A stretch of DNA of 64,000 bases. Source: Asparagopsis taxiformis. Lineage: Eukaryota; Rhodophyta; Florideophyceae; Bonnemaisoniales; Bonnemaisoniaceae. Every line of letters starts with the position of its first letter. Position 1 is the stretch's first letter. The position numbers were made by a program, and so were the translations under genes. Location of the stretch: assembly GCA_030407315.1 (NCBI GenBank), contig JALQPE010002693.1:1-64000 (forward strand), in the 5' to 3' direction. Under the pieces are notes generated by a model. It made no database searches, was not told the origin of the DNA, and was given only the letters and a program-made list of their open reading frames with translations. Positions 1-10,910 of this stretch are shown one piece after another.

Positions 1-95
1 TTGTACAGAAAGGTTCACAACTTCTTTCCAGGAGCCCTGAAAACCACTACGAGACTATCCAAATTCCCTTTGTAGATTGCAAGAAATTTAAGTAA

Positions 96-330
96 CACTG
101 AACTGTGTTCTGGTTCTCGCATCAGAACCTTGTTCTGTCTCGAAGCGTCCCGCCCAGAAATGACCAGAACGGTTTAGACCCAGTAACCGTTGCGAAGCTA
201 TTAAAATCCCATATGTACTCTCCATAAAGTTTAGGTGAAAAAGAACTGTGTTCTGGTTATATCATCAGAATGACTTTCTGTTCAGAAGCTTCCAGCCCAA
301 AAGAGACGTTCGGAATTAATTGGAACTATT
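96..330. repeat. Tandem ~143 bp repeat with CAGAAC/GTTCTG motifs
   Basis: Two diverged units start at about 100 and 243. Each opens with GAACTGTGTTCTGG and contains further CAGAA and TTCTG words in both orientations. A non-coding repeat of this kind at the side of a transposon resembles subterminal transposase-binding arrays known from other DNA transposons. That role is inference. Confidence 0.5.
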
Positions 331-1039
331 GTTCTGTCGACTATACGGACCAGAAAATGTGACACGGGAGGTGAATACATCCTCCAAGTTGGACAAGATT
401 GATACCTATCCGCGAATATTGATATTTGATGCATAGGTTTCATGTCCTAAGATTAGCTTGAGCATTCTGACACATCATCTCGGGACGATTATTTCCATTT
501 GAATGTAACCTCGCGAGACTATACCCTTCAAAATTGCCATCGGAATATCAAAAAATTTTGGGCCCTAAGCCCACCAATTATGGTCACTCAATGCAGTCTA
601 TGTGAAAAACGTTTCTATTGGTTATGCGAAGGATAGAACAAAATATCTGTTGTCAAATATTGATATTTTCTAGACAGATAAACGACACCATTGGCCCGGC
701 TTTCTATTCCATACATCACTTCTATATAGTTTCTCATCTGTCTGATGACCATGTGATTGCCAGATGTGCCGAAAGTACTGCTCTCGAAATGCAGATTGAT
801 TGGGAGGAATGAAATCTGACTGGAATGCAACTTTACAAATTTTGAACTCGTAAAAGGTTCACTGACTTACTTATCATGGAACTCAACACTTGCGAGAAAC
901 TTCTTCATGTAGCAAAAGGAGGCTCCAATCATTCAATTATCCTGTCATTTTCGTTCCTCGTTTCTGGACAAAGGTTCAGCCTGGTCAAGTTCACAGCGCG
1001 AAACCACAGTTTTACTCAGAACTCGATTGTGACCAGAAG

Positions 1040-3908
1040 ATGAGTAAGCGATTCTTTCAAGCAAAGCACAAAATGAGCTCGACAGAACCTAGTTCTGGTC
1101 GGGAGGATGCATCCGTTAAAGCATTGTTCGCTGATATCATGGAAGGCTCGACAAAAAGCCGTGTAGATCCTCGATCTTGCATTCCGTTGACATCAATTCG
1201 TCAAATATCCCGCTCTGGTGTCTTGAGATTGAAGTCTATATTCAGTGGAGGTTCCACAGTTTCTTCGGGAAAGAGAGATGAAATCCCCATGGAGAATATT
1301 GGAGATGGATTTGTTGCTGGATCTGATAATGCTATTGTTGTAGAGCTAACGGGAGGTTTGAAAAGACATGTGTTGGACTTCTTCCGATCTAAACTCGGCT
1401 CGGACGGGGAACCTATCTCTGAATCCAAGCTGCAGAAAAAGCAGAAGATCGTTCTGTCTGGTACGGAGTAGTAGACGGAATGGACAGAATGACTGCTATT
1501 CGTGAATTATAGACGAAGATCCAGAACACTGGGAGTCTTTCTTGTGGCCTGTGACTATTCTGAAAGGCGGACACAGCTTCCAAACTTTGAAGTAATTAGG
1601 AAGGCATCAGAATAAGAAACATGATGCATCCTTTTACATCGAATCAACTTTCTATGATACTTTGGTCGGTTTAAGAGATGAAGCTGACGGATTGAAGACC
1701 ATGTCGAATGGTAGAGCTCCATCTGCGAAACAGATCACTTCAGCGTATGATGGTTGTACGCATCTGAAAGACAATACTATAAGACAAGCAGCAACAACAG
1801 CAGTTAGACTTCCACTAAGTGTAATACATGAGATCGGAGTAATCATGAACGAAGAGCACCCGGATTTGGCAGAACCAAGTTCTGCTGAATATAAACCGCT
1901 GGAAAAATCCATGAATATGCGATGCACCGATTGTCGAGTATACAGGAAATTCATCAACATAACTTCAATCAAGTCCGCGACAAAGTTCATGAGAGCCTCA
2001 GGTCCGGACGGAGAAAAGAATCAAATCAACACGCTTCACCGGCTGAGGGAAATTTCTAGAACGGACAAGTTCAAAGCAGCATCGTATAAGGTAACAGTAG
2101 AGCAGTTTGAGAGTGCTTGTAGTGCAATGAGGGAGGCTCGAAAGTTTGAAGCTCTTTTAGAAGATGATGAATGGCCGTCTGGAATGGAAGTAGTCAAGCA
2201 CAACTTACTCCGTACCACAAAATTTGATTGTGAAGTTACTGCCAATTTCGGGAATGATGGAGATGTTTTAGATTCTCTTCTTAAACAATATCGGAAAGTT
2301 TGTCCTGAGGCTGCACCCCTTAAAGGAAAAAAGTTTTCCGAGAATTTCATCAGGGAGAAAGAACTTCAGGCTAAAGACAATTGTACTGCCTTAGCTTCCG
2401 CGGATGATTCTCTTCCAATCGCAACTGAAGATATCACTAAAGGGGGTGAAGTTCCTGAAGATCAAGTTCCACATCCAGTGCCGAGCATCACTATAGAAGG
2501 AAAGGCACCAAGAACATTACCACAGGATCTAGGCGATATACCTGAATCAGAAGTCTTGACCAAACCTAATTCGGAACCAAATTCCGTACAACCGAAGCAG
2601 GTTAACAGGAATAATTCCGCTCCATCAAACGCTCCGAGTGCCAATTCTGTCCGACTGAATACGCGTCCAAAACGAGTTTCTTGTACTACAGAAGTGCTGG
2701 ATGAGAAAATTAACTATCTTGACGAAATGGGTGTTTCATGCCACCAGATGAAATGGCAAGATTTTGATAAGACCGTTTGGACAGATGGTGATGCTCTCTT
2801 CGATCTTATACTGACAGATCCACCGTATGGGACGCCTAAATCTCGTTCTTTGCGAAACACTTCTTACGATAGCTTCATAGATGACAAGGAAGTGAAAGAG
2901 ATATGTCAGTTTGCCAGGCGCGTCTTGAAGCCGGGAGGGTGGTTTCTTGCATTTGTTTCATTTCGAAACTTCGAACTTTTCTACAACGAACTTCACCGCA
3001 TCGGATTTGCTGGACCAGAATACCCATTCGTAATTATGAAGGATACCAGTACGATGCAAGCTCACAGAGGTGATCAGTTTCCTCAGAACGCTTGTGAATT
3101 TTCTGTCATTGCAAGGGCACCAGGAATTTCGAAAAGTGCATTCAAGCCAGATTTGAGGAGCCCTGACAACTTCGTTCCTTCAAAGACAAGCAGACGGTTT
3201 GCTGCTATGTCAGGTATACCCGTTTCAAAAGAAAAGCTCCTTTTGCCTGGCACGAAATCTCCCTTCCTAACAGAGGAGAAAAATGTGGGTCTGCTTGCTG
3301 AACTAATCAATACATTTTGTCCAGAACGGGGTTCTGTTTTGGATATTTACGGAGGTACTTTCACTACTGGAATAGCTTCGTTGCGAACTGCACGTTCATG
3401 TGTAGTAATCGAGTCAAGCGCATCTACATTTCGTCTTGCCCATGAGAGGCTACGTGCAGTGGCAGAGATACTGTACCGAAAAAGTCCATCCTCACACCAC
3501 GCAATGAAGAAGAGAAAGACGCGAGAGAATTCAAAAGGTGAAAGCAGTGGAGAAATCACGAAGATGATCGAAAAGAGGAGTACTATTGTTCAAAGTGGAA
3601 ACAATATGCTGAAAGTAGGGTACAGAGTTGAATTACTTCTTGATGGAATCACTATTGGTCATGCAAAGCTTCTGTCAGCTCCAGATAGTGACAGTGATTT
3701 ACATACTTCTATTCATAATGTTCCTCTCTCTGAGTACGAGAAAGATGGACAGAAGCGAGTTGCATGCTATTCCTTCAAATTTAAGGAGGATGCTGGCGAT
3801 AAAAAATACCCATATGGTTATGGAGGCATCGAGAAGCCTCCGGGAAACCTGAAGGGCTTAGCGGGAATATTCTCTTGGGACCTACACAGCATGAGATGTT
3901 CCAATTGA
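1040..3908 (+). pseudogene. ParB-like / DNA methyltransferase fusion protein, broken (E1)
   Basis: This is a broken homologue of the intact 957-residue protein at 51616-54489. The first block (1040-1471) matches the E2 N-terminus (VDPRSCIPLTSIRQ against VDPMACIPFTCVRD). The ParB-like core then continues in another frame as WYGVVDGMDRMTAI, where E2 has VDGAHRL, so the HR pair is changed to DR. A stop near 1510 and a TAA near 1591 follow. The long block 1662-3908 is open: it carries methyltransferase motif IV as LTDPPYGT and motif I as LDIYGGTFTTG, where E2 has CDPYAGTLTSG, so the SAM-binding DP pair is altered. The C-terminus differs from E2: it lacks the Cys/His cluster and ends in a stretch vaguely like the C-terminal domain of plant En/Spm-type proteins. 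Probably inactive. The start at 1040 is the first ATG in the leading frame; no upstream signal supports it. Confidence 0.72.
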
Positions 3909-4119
3909 GATAAAGATGTTTGCGAATCAGTACTATTTTTGTACATTGCACTACTGAAGAGCGATTCCAAACATCTAGAGAAGAATGGAATAAATCTTTT
4001 CACATCGATCATTACCGTTGTACAATATTTGGCGCGAAATTTGTTCTCTGTTTTTGTAAATTTGAATTATATGCTCTATCAGTACTTACAAATTTTCCCC
4101 GCCTTCTGTTCACCTCTCA

Positions 4120-6742
4120 ATGAAAGTGAGCGTTCGAAGTGAAAACCACTGCAAACTCATGGAGGACACATTTTGCCTCTCCGACACCAACCGCAAACTG
4201 ATTCACAAAAGTGCTGTCGGTATTCTTGCAACGCTGGGGATCGAAGCCGAAGCTGAACAATGCACCAGCGAGAACTCATTTCCGCATCATCCAAACCGAT
4301 CAAAATCATCTGCAAAACAAGGAATTCCATTGAGCAATGATATAATTCCAATTCGTTTCAACAGAAACCACCAAGAATATGTCAGAGGTTCATTGAATCG
4401 TTCGGAATCTGGAATTCTTTTGGAGCGTATTGACGGTTACGGAAATATTCCATTTCAATCACCGCTGGAAGTAAAACAAGCTTCTGTATCTGACTGCTTA
4501 TCTCCAAGTACTGCAACAGAAAGATATTCTGATTCTTGTGCGTCATCTTGTCCAATTGGAAAACCATCCATCTATCAGTTGGATACAAGTCCACGAAAAA
4601 ACCATGATAGCGACAAGAGGAGTAATGGAAATCGTGTGAGCAAAAGGATGATCGAGAAGAGGAAGCATGTCACGTCTTTATCTAATCTAGACATCAGAAA
4701 AAAGTTCTGTTGTAAGAAAAGGAGATGCTTTCGAAGTACAGACCCAACGTTTCTGAGGTCTGAAGTCAGCCGAGTACTTTATGGGGAAGGATTGATCGGC
4801 GAAGATACATGGAGAAATTATTCGATCCCAGCTCTAAAGTTTACCTTTTTCGCGGAAGGAAAGTCTGCTAAAAATTCCTGGAGTCTTCCTTCATGTTTTC
4901 TAGACACATGCAACGATCAGTGAAGATTTCATGGGCAAATGGAAGATCAGTCTGTTTTTCATCAGCTAAAAAAGACCCAGAGAGTCCACAGAGGGACTCT
5001 GTTATATGTTTCCTGGACAGATTTGCGGATTCTACAGCGGAGCGAATGCCTGACACCAACGAAAGACACCTTCCACTCTTTCAAAAGAAATCTGTCTATG
5101 AAGTTTTCCGAGAATAGTACACTGTTCTGCATGGATATCATAATATACCTTCTTTGGCATACTTCTACACAACTTGGAAGAAGTATTGCGGTGATATCAA
5201 AGTAAGAAGAATTCAGCGATTCACAAAATGTACTGATTGTGAGTATATTCGGGACGCTCTAGCCAAGTATGGAACAGACAAGAAGAGTACAGCTCCTCTT
5301 CTTGAACGGAGACGTTTGCATATAGAGATGGTTTCTCGGGAACGTAGAGAGTATCAGAAGAGGTGTGAGCTAGCTGCGTTGTACCCTTCGCAGTATACAT
5401 CACTTATCGTGGATGGTGCAGACCAGTCTGGATATGGGCTTCCCCATTTCACTGTCAATACAAAAGCGACAGTTGGGCATAGTTTGAAGGTCAGGCTGAT
5501 AGGTGTACTAGAGCATGGTGCTCGAAAACATCTCTCGTTGTACACCATGACCGCAGAATTTGAAACTGTTGCTAACCATATCGTGGAAGCGCTTCACAGA
5601 ACGCTTTCAAGCAAAGCATTAGGATCTAAACTACAGGGAAAACTTTTTTTGCAAGTTGACAATTGCACACGGGAGAACAAAAATTCATTCTTGTTCTGCT
5701 ACTTGGAATGCTTAGTGGCATGGGGTGTGTACGAAGAGATATTTGTGTCTTTCCTTCCTATAGGACACACTCACTCTGATATCGACCAAGCCTTCAGTTG
5801 TACATCAAGGAGACTGAAATTCAATAACGCAGCAACTATGGAGGATCTCCACGATGAACTGCGAAAGTCTTTCACGCCTGAACCATCTGTCTCCCGCATG
5901 CTACACATTATCAATTTCTCGGGTTTATGTAAGATGGAAAACTGTATTGGGAAGGTGAAACCTTTTTCAAAGTACCGCTACTTCAGATTCTTCAGAGATC
6001 CCGAAACAGAACGGGGTTCTGCCTTCTTCAAAACTGCTTGTGATGTCAAAATTCTTGTGATGACCAGTGGAGAAGCCTTCCAGCATTGACCAATGGTCTC
6101 AAAGGATTTACTCGATCTCCACCAAACCTGCACGCGGCACCCTGTAACTCTGTTGTCTGTCCACCAGATAAGGAAAAAATTCTTCTAAGGCTCAGATCAG
6201 AGGAGGTAAGGGTGAACAGTGTCGCTAAAATGAGATCACTTCATGCACTGGTTGCTCAAGTGTACAGAGACAGAGACGAACCACTACATTGGAACTTGGA
6301 AGAGTGCGTAGAGCTGAATGGAATTTACAGTAATCAGAGTTTTTCCAACCATGGGTTTGACGAGGATAAAGAAAATTTACAGGAAATGATGGCTCAAACA
6401 GACCTACCTTATTCTAGGAATCGATTTGTTGCTGTTAATGGATACGGATGTACGAAGGAAATGCCTTTCTGGCTAGGACAGATTATCGAATGTATCCAGG
6501 ATGGAAGTGGCGTGAAAAGAAATCTGTTCATAAGATGGTATGAAGTGTATGACAAAGGGGATGCATGGAGTGGTAAGTATCGTCCGGCGACAGTTGGAAG
6601 AGGAAAAAATATAGACCCTTGGCAAGGGAATATTTCTGTGGATACAGTAATAGCTGAGTTTGATTCTTTGACGAACAAGAAACTCAGAGCAGGAGTAGAG
6701 AAGGAAATTAGAGCAGGTTTAGTAGCATTGGGGAAATACTGA
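4120..6742 (+). pseudogene. DUF7869-type transposase, broken (E1)
   Basis: Homologous along its length to the intact E2 transposase (47389-49704). The N-terminal part (4120-4923) is in one frame. The next block shifts frame (RFADSTAERMPDTNERHLP against NLAESTSNRMPDTGEMHLP) and meets an in-frame TAG at 5115-5117. The core (5154-6089) keeps the likely catalytic sites: SLIVDGADQ, LQVDNCTRENKN and LPIGHTHSDIDQ. A further frameshift near 6086 leads to a C-terminal block ending in the FWLGQI...RWYEV region, which resembles a small chromatin-reader-like fold also present in E2. Two frameshifts and one stop mean this copy cannot make a full protein. It lies 211 bp downstream of the methyltransferase remnant on the same strand. 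Confidence 0.75.
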
Positions 6743-7015
6743 ACTGTTCTTTGTAATATTTCTGTACCACGGAAATGAAATAACCATGAGATCAATCGAT
6801 TTCGGAACATTTATGAAAAGGTCAATCAATATCAGAATATGGAAATTTATTCAATCATTTTCGAAACAAATTTATTCTTAACTCGAAAATATATTCTGTT
6901 CATACAAAAATCAGTGTTAGCAGTAAAATGGGCACTTACTAAGTATGAAGGTGACAAAAATCACAAAATTTTACGGCAGGGTTTGAAGTAGCTAGCTCTA
7001 GGTATGGGGCAAGAC

Positions 7016-8658
7016 TCACTTTACGAGGGATATTACAAGCTGTTCATCTTCGTAGAGAGGTTGCAAATCTTCTGTGGCGTTGCAGGAAGGATTGGGGTCC
7101 TCAGACGCCGTAGAGTGAAGGTCAGATTCATCAAATTTGATGGTCTCATATTCATGGGCAGATACGTTCCTCTTCTTCCGAATCAAACTGGAGAGTAGCT
7201 CGCCACCCGGGATGTAGTCGCGAATGTCGAGGCAGCCGTGATGTCCAGCACATGGGAAGCCATCTTCTGCATAATCTTTTGCATTGAGCATTGCGCAGAA
7301 GAGGGACTTCAAACATAGAGCAATTTTGTAAGCGGCGAGAATACTTTGCGTGCTGTAACAGAGAATGTGAAGTTGATTGCACTGAGTGAGACTGTTGAGA
7401 AGAATCATGGCGGTAGTGAGGAAGGAGAATTTTATCACCGCTTTTCTCTGCTTTGAGGCACTGGGGGATGAGGAGACAGCATCTGTGTCTGTGACGGAAA
7501 CAGTATAGGTGAGCTGAACCATGAGCTCCTCACAGCCGAGTGTGAAAGCGTTGAAGATTTTGTCGTTTTCTTCATAAACTTTGTGTGCTTCGGCACTGTT
7601 TCCGTACGCTCTCGTTGTGGTCGGAATGGAATCGGGGGGACGAATGGGGAGCTCATTGCTTCCAGTCATGAACGAGCCATGATTTCTGCTCGCAGGATTT
7701 TCGAGGAGAGCGGCGCCGAAGTCTTGGTGGAGAAGAAAGAAGGACGATTTGAGGAGCTCCAGCTTCACAGTCTTTCTGGAGTTGTTAAAGAACTTTGTGA
7801 GTGCACGCAGCGCGGAAGTAGCGATTAGAACTGGTGCAGTGTCGGCGGGAGCGAGACCGGAATTTCTGAAAGTGGGGGACGAGAGTGAGGGAGCTTGAAT
7901 GGATTCCATGTCGGAGTCGGTAGATAGTCTTTTCCGCTTTGAAGGGGGCACGAAGAGGTTGTCTTCGTCGGTAGGCATCGCGAGAGCAAATGTTTCGCGA
8001 AAAGCTTGAGATGGGAGGCGCACTCAGGCGGGCTTGTTCAGAGGCACAACAGTCGCGTTGCGAAGTGGATAGCTGCGGAGTTCTGTCGACATTTTAAGGT
8101 CATCTTCTTCTCCAGGGTCTGCTAGTCCTGCCTTGCGCATGGTAGAATCCTTCCACCTAACGATATGGTCATTGGCCATCGACAAGAAAGCAGAGCCGAC
8201 GATGGACCGCTGAAGGTAGACGTGCTTCTTCCCGACAGGGCTGGTGATGAGGGACCGCTTGGACTGTGTGGTGTCTGAAGGAGCGGAAGAGAATTGGGAG
8301 AAGGACAACGCGGCGAGGAGCAGAGCTGGACATGAATTGGAAGGTTGAGAAGGGTTTGCAGAAGAGGTTTCGAACGGAGTGCCAGTCCTCACCAGTTCTT
8401 TTATAGTGCAGTGAGCTACAAAGCGAGAGACGGTGGCTTTGTTGGTGAAAATGCAATTCACGACCTGACAAGCAATGTGCATGTCGGGACTACGGTCCCG
8501 GCATGAAACGCCACGCGTGTTGGTACCCTCTAGAATGGAAGCGAGATAGCGCAAAGCGGCCAATTCATCATGGATAGGAGCGAGAAACCGTTGAAGAAGA
8601 GCAGAGTACATCTCTTCTATTTCGCAGAGCAGGTCGTTGTTTTCGTTGGGAGGAGGCA
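7016..8658 (-). pseudogene. Unknown gene with one in-frame TGA
   Basis: Two open stretches (8658-8027 and 8023-7016) are in the same minus-strand frame and are separated only by a TGA at 8026-8024, so together they form one reading frame of about 547 codons. I chose the ATG at 8658 because the codons before it lie in, or next to, an inserted LTR. No domain was recognised. The product has a Ser/Pro-rich middle with a basic cluster (SKRKRL) and a C-terminal part with hydrophobic helices (CNQLHILCYSTQSILAAYK) and a Cys/His patch (CAGHHGCLDIRDY). There is no clear RT, transposase or enzyme motif. It may be a host gene, recently disabled or read through, or it may have a sequencing error. A solo LTR stands 8 bp upstream of the start and would separate the gene from its promoter. 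Confidence 0.5.
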
Positions 8659-8666
8659 TGAGGGAA

Positions 8667-9470
8667 TTGTGGTACAATTTATTCGGTCGACGCGCGCGCG
8701 CTCGTAACGACTGCGTCCGACTGAGTCCGCATGCATCCGCGAATTAGTTAGTTAGTAAGCGAGCGTACGCGTAGCGATTCGATTACGTGTCACGGCGCGC
8801 CTGAGCGAACGCGTGCGCGCGAACGAACCCGCGAGCTTGGCGCCACGTGTAGCGCCTTTTGCGAATTTCCCTTTATTTCCCCTTTTTGGGTTTTTTATGA
8901 CGAAAGTCTTTTTCCCAAATATTTCCCCTTTTTTGCGTGCGAGCGAGCGGCCGCCGGCCGGCCACGGTAGGACAGCCTGTCCTTTAGTAGCTAGCTATTA
9001 ATGGTCGTTCAGCTTCGCACCTTACCAATAAACAGCCAGCATCTTCGCAGCTACGAGTTAAGCGTTTAGCGAATCGCGAGGACCGATTGCGTTGAAACGT
9101 TGCGTGCGGGTTGCTCACGATCGCCGACGTTCGCGTGCGCGCTGCGCATAAACCGATCGTCGAACCGCGTCGCACCGCGATAGCGCGCGTTGCGTCGCAC
9201 GCCACTAGGCCAGGGATTTACGACCCCTGTGTGGACCGCGTTGTGCTCGAGTTTACTCGGTGATCTCACCCTGAGATCACGGCTTGCGCCGGCCCGCGAA
9301 TCCCGTGTTGCGATCGTTCCCTACGCGTTCCGCCGTTGTACCACCCGTTCGCCAGCGCGACCGAGCGACGCGCGAACGCAAGTTCAACCAGCGCGTTACG
9401 GTTCACCACGCCCTGACACGGCTGCAATTCTAGAACTCCCTTAGCGATCGCCATCCCGGCTGGTCCTACA
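8667..9470. mobile_element. Solo LTR (804 bp) with GGAAT target duplication
   Basis: The sequence begins TGTGGTAC and ends GTCCTACA, the TG...CA ends of an LTR, and is flanked by the direct repeat GGAAT at 8662-8666 and 9471-9475. It is GC-rich and holds no coding frame that I recognise. The similar ends (TGTGGGAC...GTCCTACA) of the 2.1 kb solo LTR at 33552-35673 suggest related families. The insertion is immediately upstream of the unknown gene on the minus strand. Confidence 0.72.
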
Positions 9471-9597
9471 GGAATTGTATGGTGTGGAGAGGGGCAAAGA
9501 GCATAGGCGTCGTTTCCAAAGCGTGTGAAGCTGGAGGACTAGTAGACATGTTGTGGGTGACTATGGATGGACGTTACAGACCAAAGACCAGTTTGGC

Positions 9598-9971
9598 AAT
9601 ACTCAATCCGGCGTTTCTTGATTTCCAGATTAAGTTTTGCTCGACCAATTCCGGTATGACAAATTTTTTACCCCTATGGAATTCGCTCTAGTTCCTGAAT
9701 ATGGTAGTAATTTCATTGTAATTGAAGTAATTGCAATTGAGTGTCAATTTCAACTACTAATTACGTAAAGTAACTATTTTGCCAGCGAGTTTATTTTGAG
9801 ATTGTAGCGTGCTCTCGAAAATGTAATTGTAATTATTCCAATTACATTGGAAGTATCATCATACTCGTTTACTAGAGTGCAATTTACAGGGGAGTGAAAT
9901 AAATTTTCTTACCGGAATTGGTCGAGCAAGACTCAATCCGGACTAGTTGGTGTCCCGGATTGAGTTTTGCT
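9598..9971. mobile_element. MITE with ~80 bp terminal inverted repeats
   Basis: The left arm (about 9598-9675) and right arm (about 9889-9971) are inverted copies sharing GCTCGACCAATTCCGGTA and, further out, ACTCAATCCGG. The centre (9700-9885) is AT-rich and non-coding, with repeated AATTGTAATT words. No ORF is present, so this is a non-autonomous element. Its superfamily and target duplication were not resolved. Confidence 0.65.
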
Positions 9972-10116
9972 TGACTTAGTCGAGTATGAAAAACCGGCCT
10001 CAGGAGGCTCAAAACGGGGTATAGCCCCTCTCTTCGTCTTCCTGGACAAGCGTGTCGACACGATGAGGGATCTCTCAAGTAAACATGAAACCAATATGCT
10101 ATCTTGGTTTTCTAGT

Positions 10117-10166
10117 GAAGTGGGTCAACGATATTGCACTGTGGTGCACTATCGTTGACCCACTTC
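10117..10166. repeat. Hairpin, 50 nt
   Basis: The arms begin GAAGTGGGTCAACGATA and end with the reverse complement TATCGTTGACCCACTTC. The interior arms TGCAC/GTGCA close over a TGTG loop, with one offset base on each side. It is the first of four long palindromes within 460 bp. Confidence 0.8.
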
Positions 10167-10285
10167 TCAAATGTCTTCGTACATCCTTCCACCCGTGCTT
10201 CTCCTCCCCATACAACCACTAGTAGCTACTCGTGGGTGACGGTGAAGCTCTCCAGTTCTACAGCTGTTTACGAATGTGCAAGCAA

Positions 10286-10331
10286 ACACAATCTCGGGTA
10301 TCTCGCCATGGCGAGATACCCGAGATTGTGT
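10286..10331. repeat. Perfect palindrome, 46 nt, no loop
   Basis: Symmetrical about CCATGG at 10308/10309; the left half starts ACACAATCTCGGGTATCTCG. Every base pairs with its partner across the centre. Such long loop-free palindromes are normally unstable in vivo, so the perfect symmetry suggests recent origin or active maintenance. Confidence 0.9.
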
Positions 10332-10338
10332 GAGTGTG

Positions 10339-10366
10339 ACCGGACGCCTGTGCACAGGCGTCCGGT
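10339..10366. repeat. Perfect palindrome, 28 nt
   Basis: Left half ACCGGACGCCTGTG, centred at 10352/10353. It lies only 7 bp after the 46 nt palindrome and has an unrelated sequence. Confidence 0.9.
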
Positions 10367-10525
10367 GGACGTGTTCTCACCACACGTCCCGTACATCCAC
10401 TACTTCTGCTTCCCGTGATTTCTTTAAACCTGAGGAAGTCATAAAGGGTTCTGTCCTTCAGGCGTGCTATAAGACCTATCCGTCTTCGACTCATATTATT
10501 TCCATGTCATCTCGTCCTACACTCT

Positions 10526-10573
10526 GGATAGTACTATCCGAAGCTTCCAGGAAGAAATACTAGTATTTCTTCC
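10526..10573. repeat. Two perfect palindromes, 14 and 24 nt
   Basis: GGATAGTACTATCC (about 10526-10539) is followed by a 24 nt palindrome at 10550-10573 whose left half is GGAAGAAATACT, centred on CTAG. Neither has a spacer loop. They continue the palindrome cluster that begins at 10117. Confidence 0.85.
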
Positions 10574-10694
10574 AGAACAGAGAACCAATCAGACTACTGC
10601 TTCCGATATCGTTTCACATCCTCTACATCCATGTGCGCTATAGCGCTACAGTCTATCCAGTCTCAAAGTATGAATTTGAAGCATGAAAGGTACT

Positions 10695-10910
10695 GAAGCT
10701 CATGGGAAGCTGGTTTCTGCCTCTCACCGCTGGTGTTCGAAAGCCCGGTCTCATCCATGGACTGTGCACAACTGTACTCTTGAACTATGCTCCGTCAACT
10801 CTTCTACTTGTTCTAGGACACATGGTGGTCCATCTTTCCTCTATGGTGGTTCTTTTTCTATCATCACCAGAGGAAATGGATACCCTCCCAGGGCTGGCTA
10901 GCTTTCGACT
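10695..10910 (+). repeat. Dispersed repeat, copy A (related to 41140-41350)
   Basis: About 210 bp resembles the minus strand at 41140-41350. Shared landmarks in order are CTGGTTTCTGCCTCT, GGTGTTCGAAAG, GCACAACTG, GGTGGTCC, GGAGGTTC-like and GGATACCCTCC. In one frame it reads ...HGGPSFLYGGSF...GYPPR, and copy B reads HGGPSFTEGGSF...GYPPR. Both are followed by a long pyrimidine-rich tract, so this is probably one end of a repeated element. Confidence 0.55.

Larger units (their letters stand above)
1..6990 (+). mobile_element. E1: decayed DUF7869/ParB-methyltransferase transposon (left end may lie outside the window)
   Basis: The stretch holds broken homologues of the two genes that are intact in E2 (46103-57078): a ParB-like/methyltransferase gene (1040-3908) and a DUF7869-type transposase (4120-6742). 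Here they lie head to tail on the plus strand, whereas in E2 they are divergent, so E1 is a rearranged copy or a sister family. No E2-type terminal repeat (AACACAGTGAGCACC) was found at either side, and the boundaries are approximate. Both genes carry several stops and frameshifts. The region is rich in the 6-mer CAGAAC/GTTCTG, which I counted at more than 15 sites, several of them in the first 340 bases. Confidence 0.6.
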
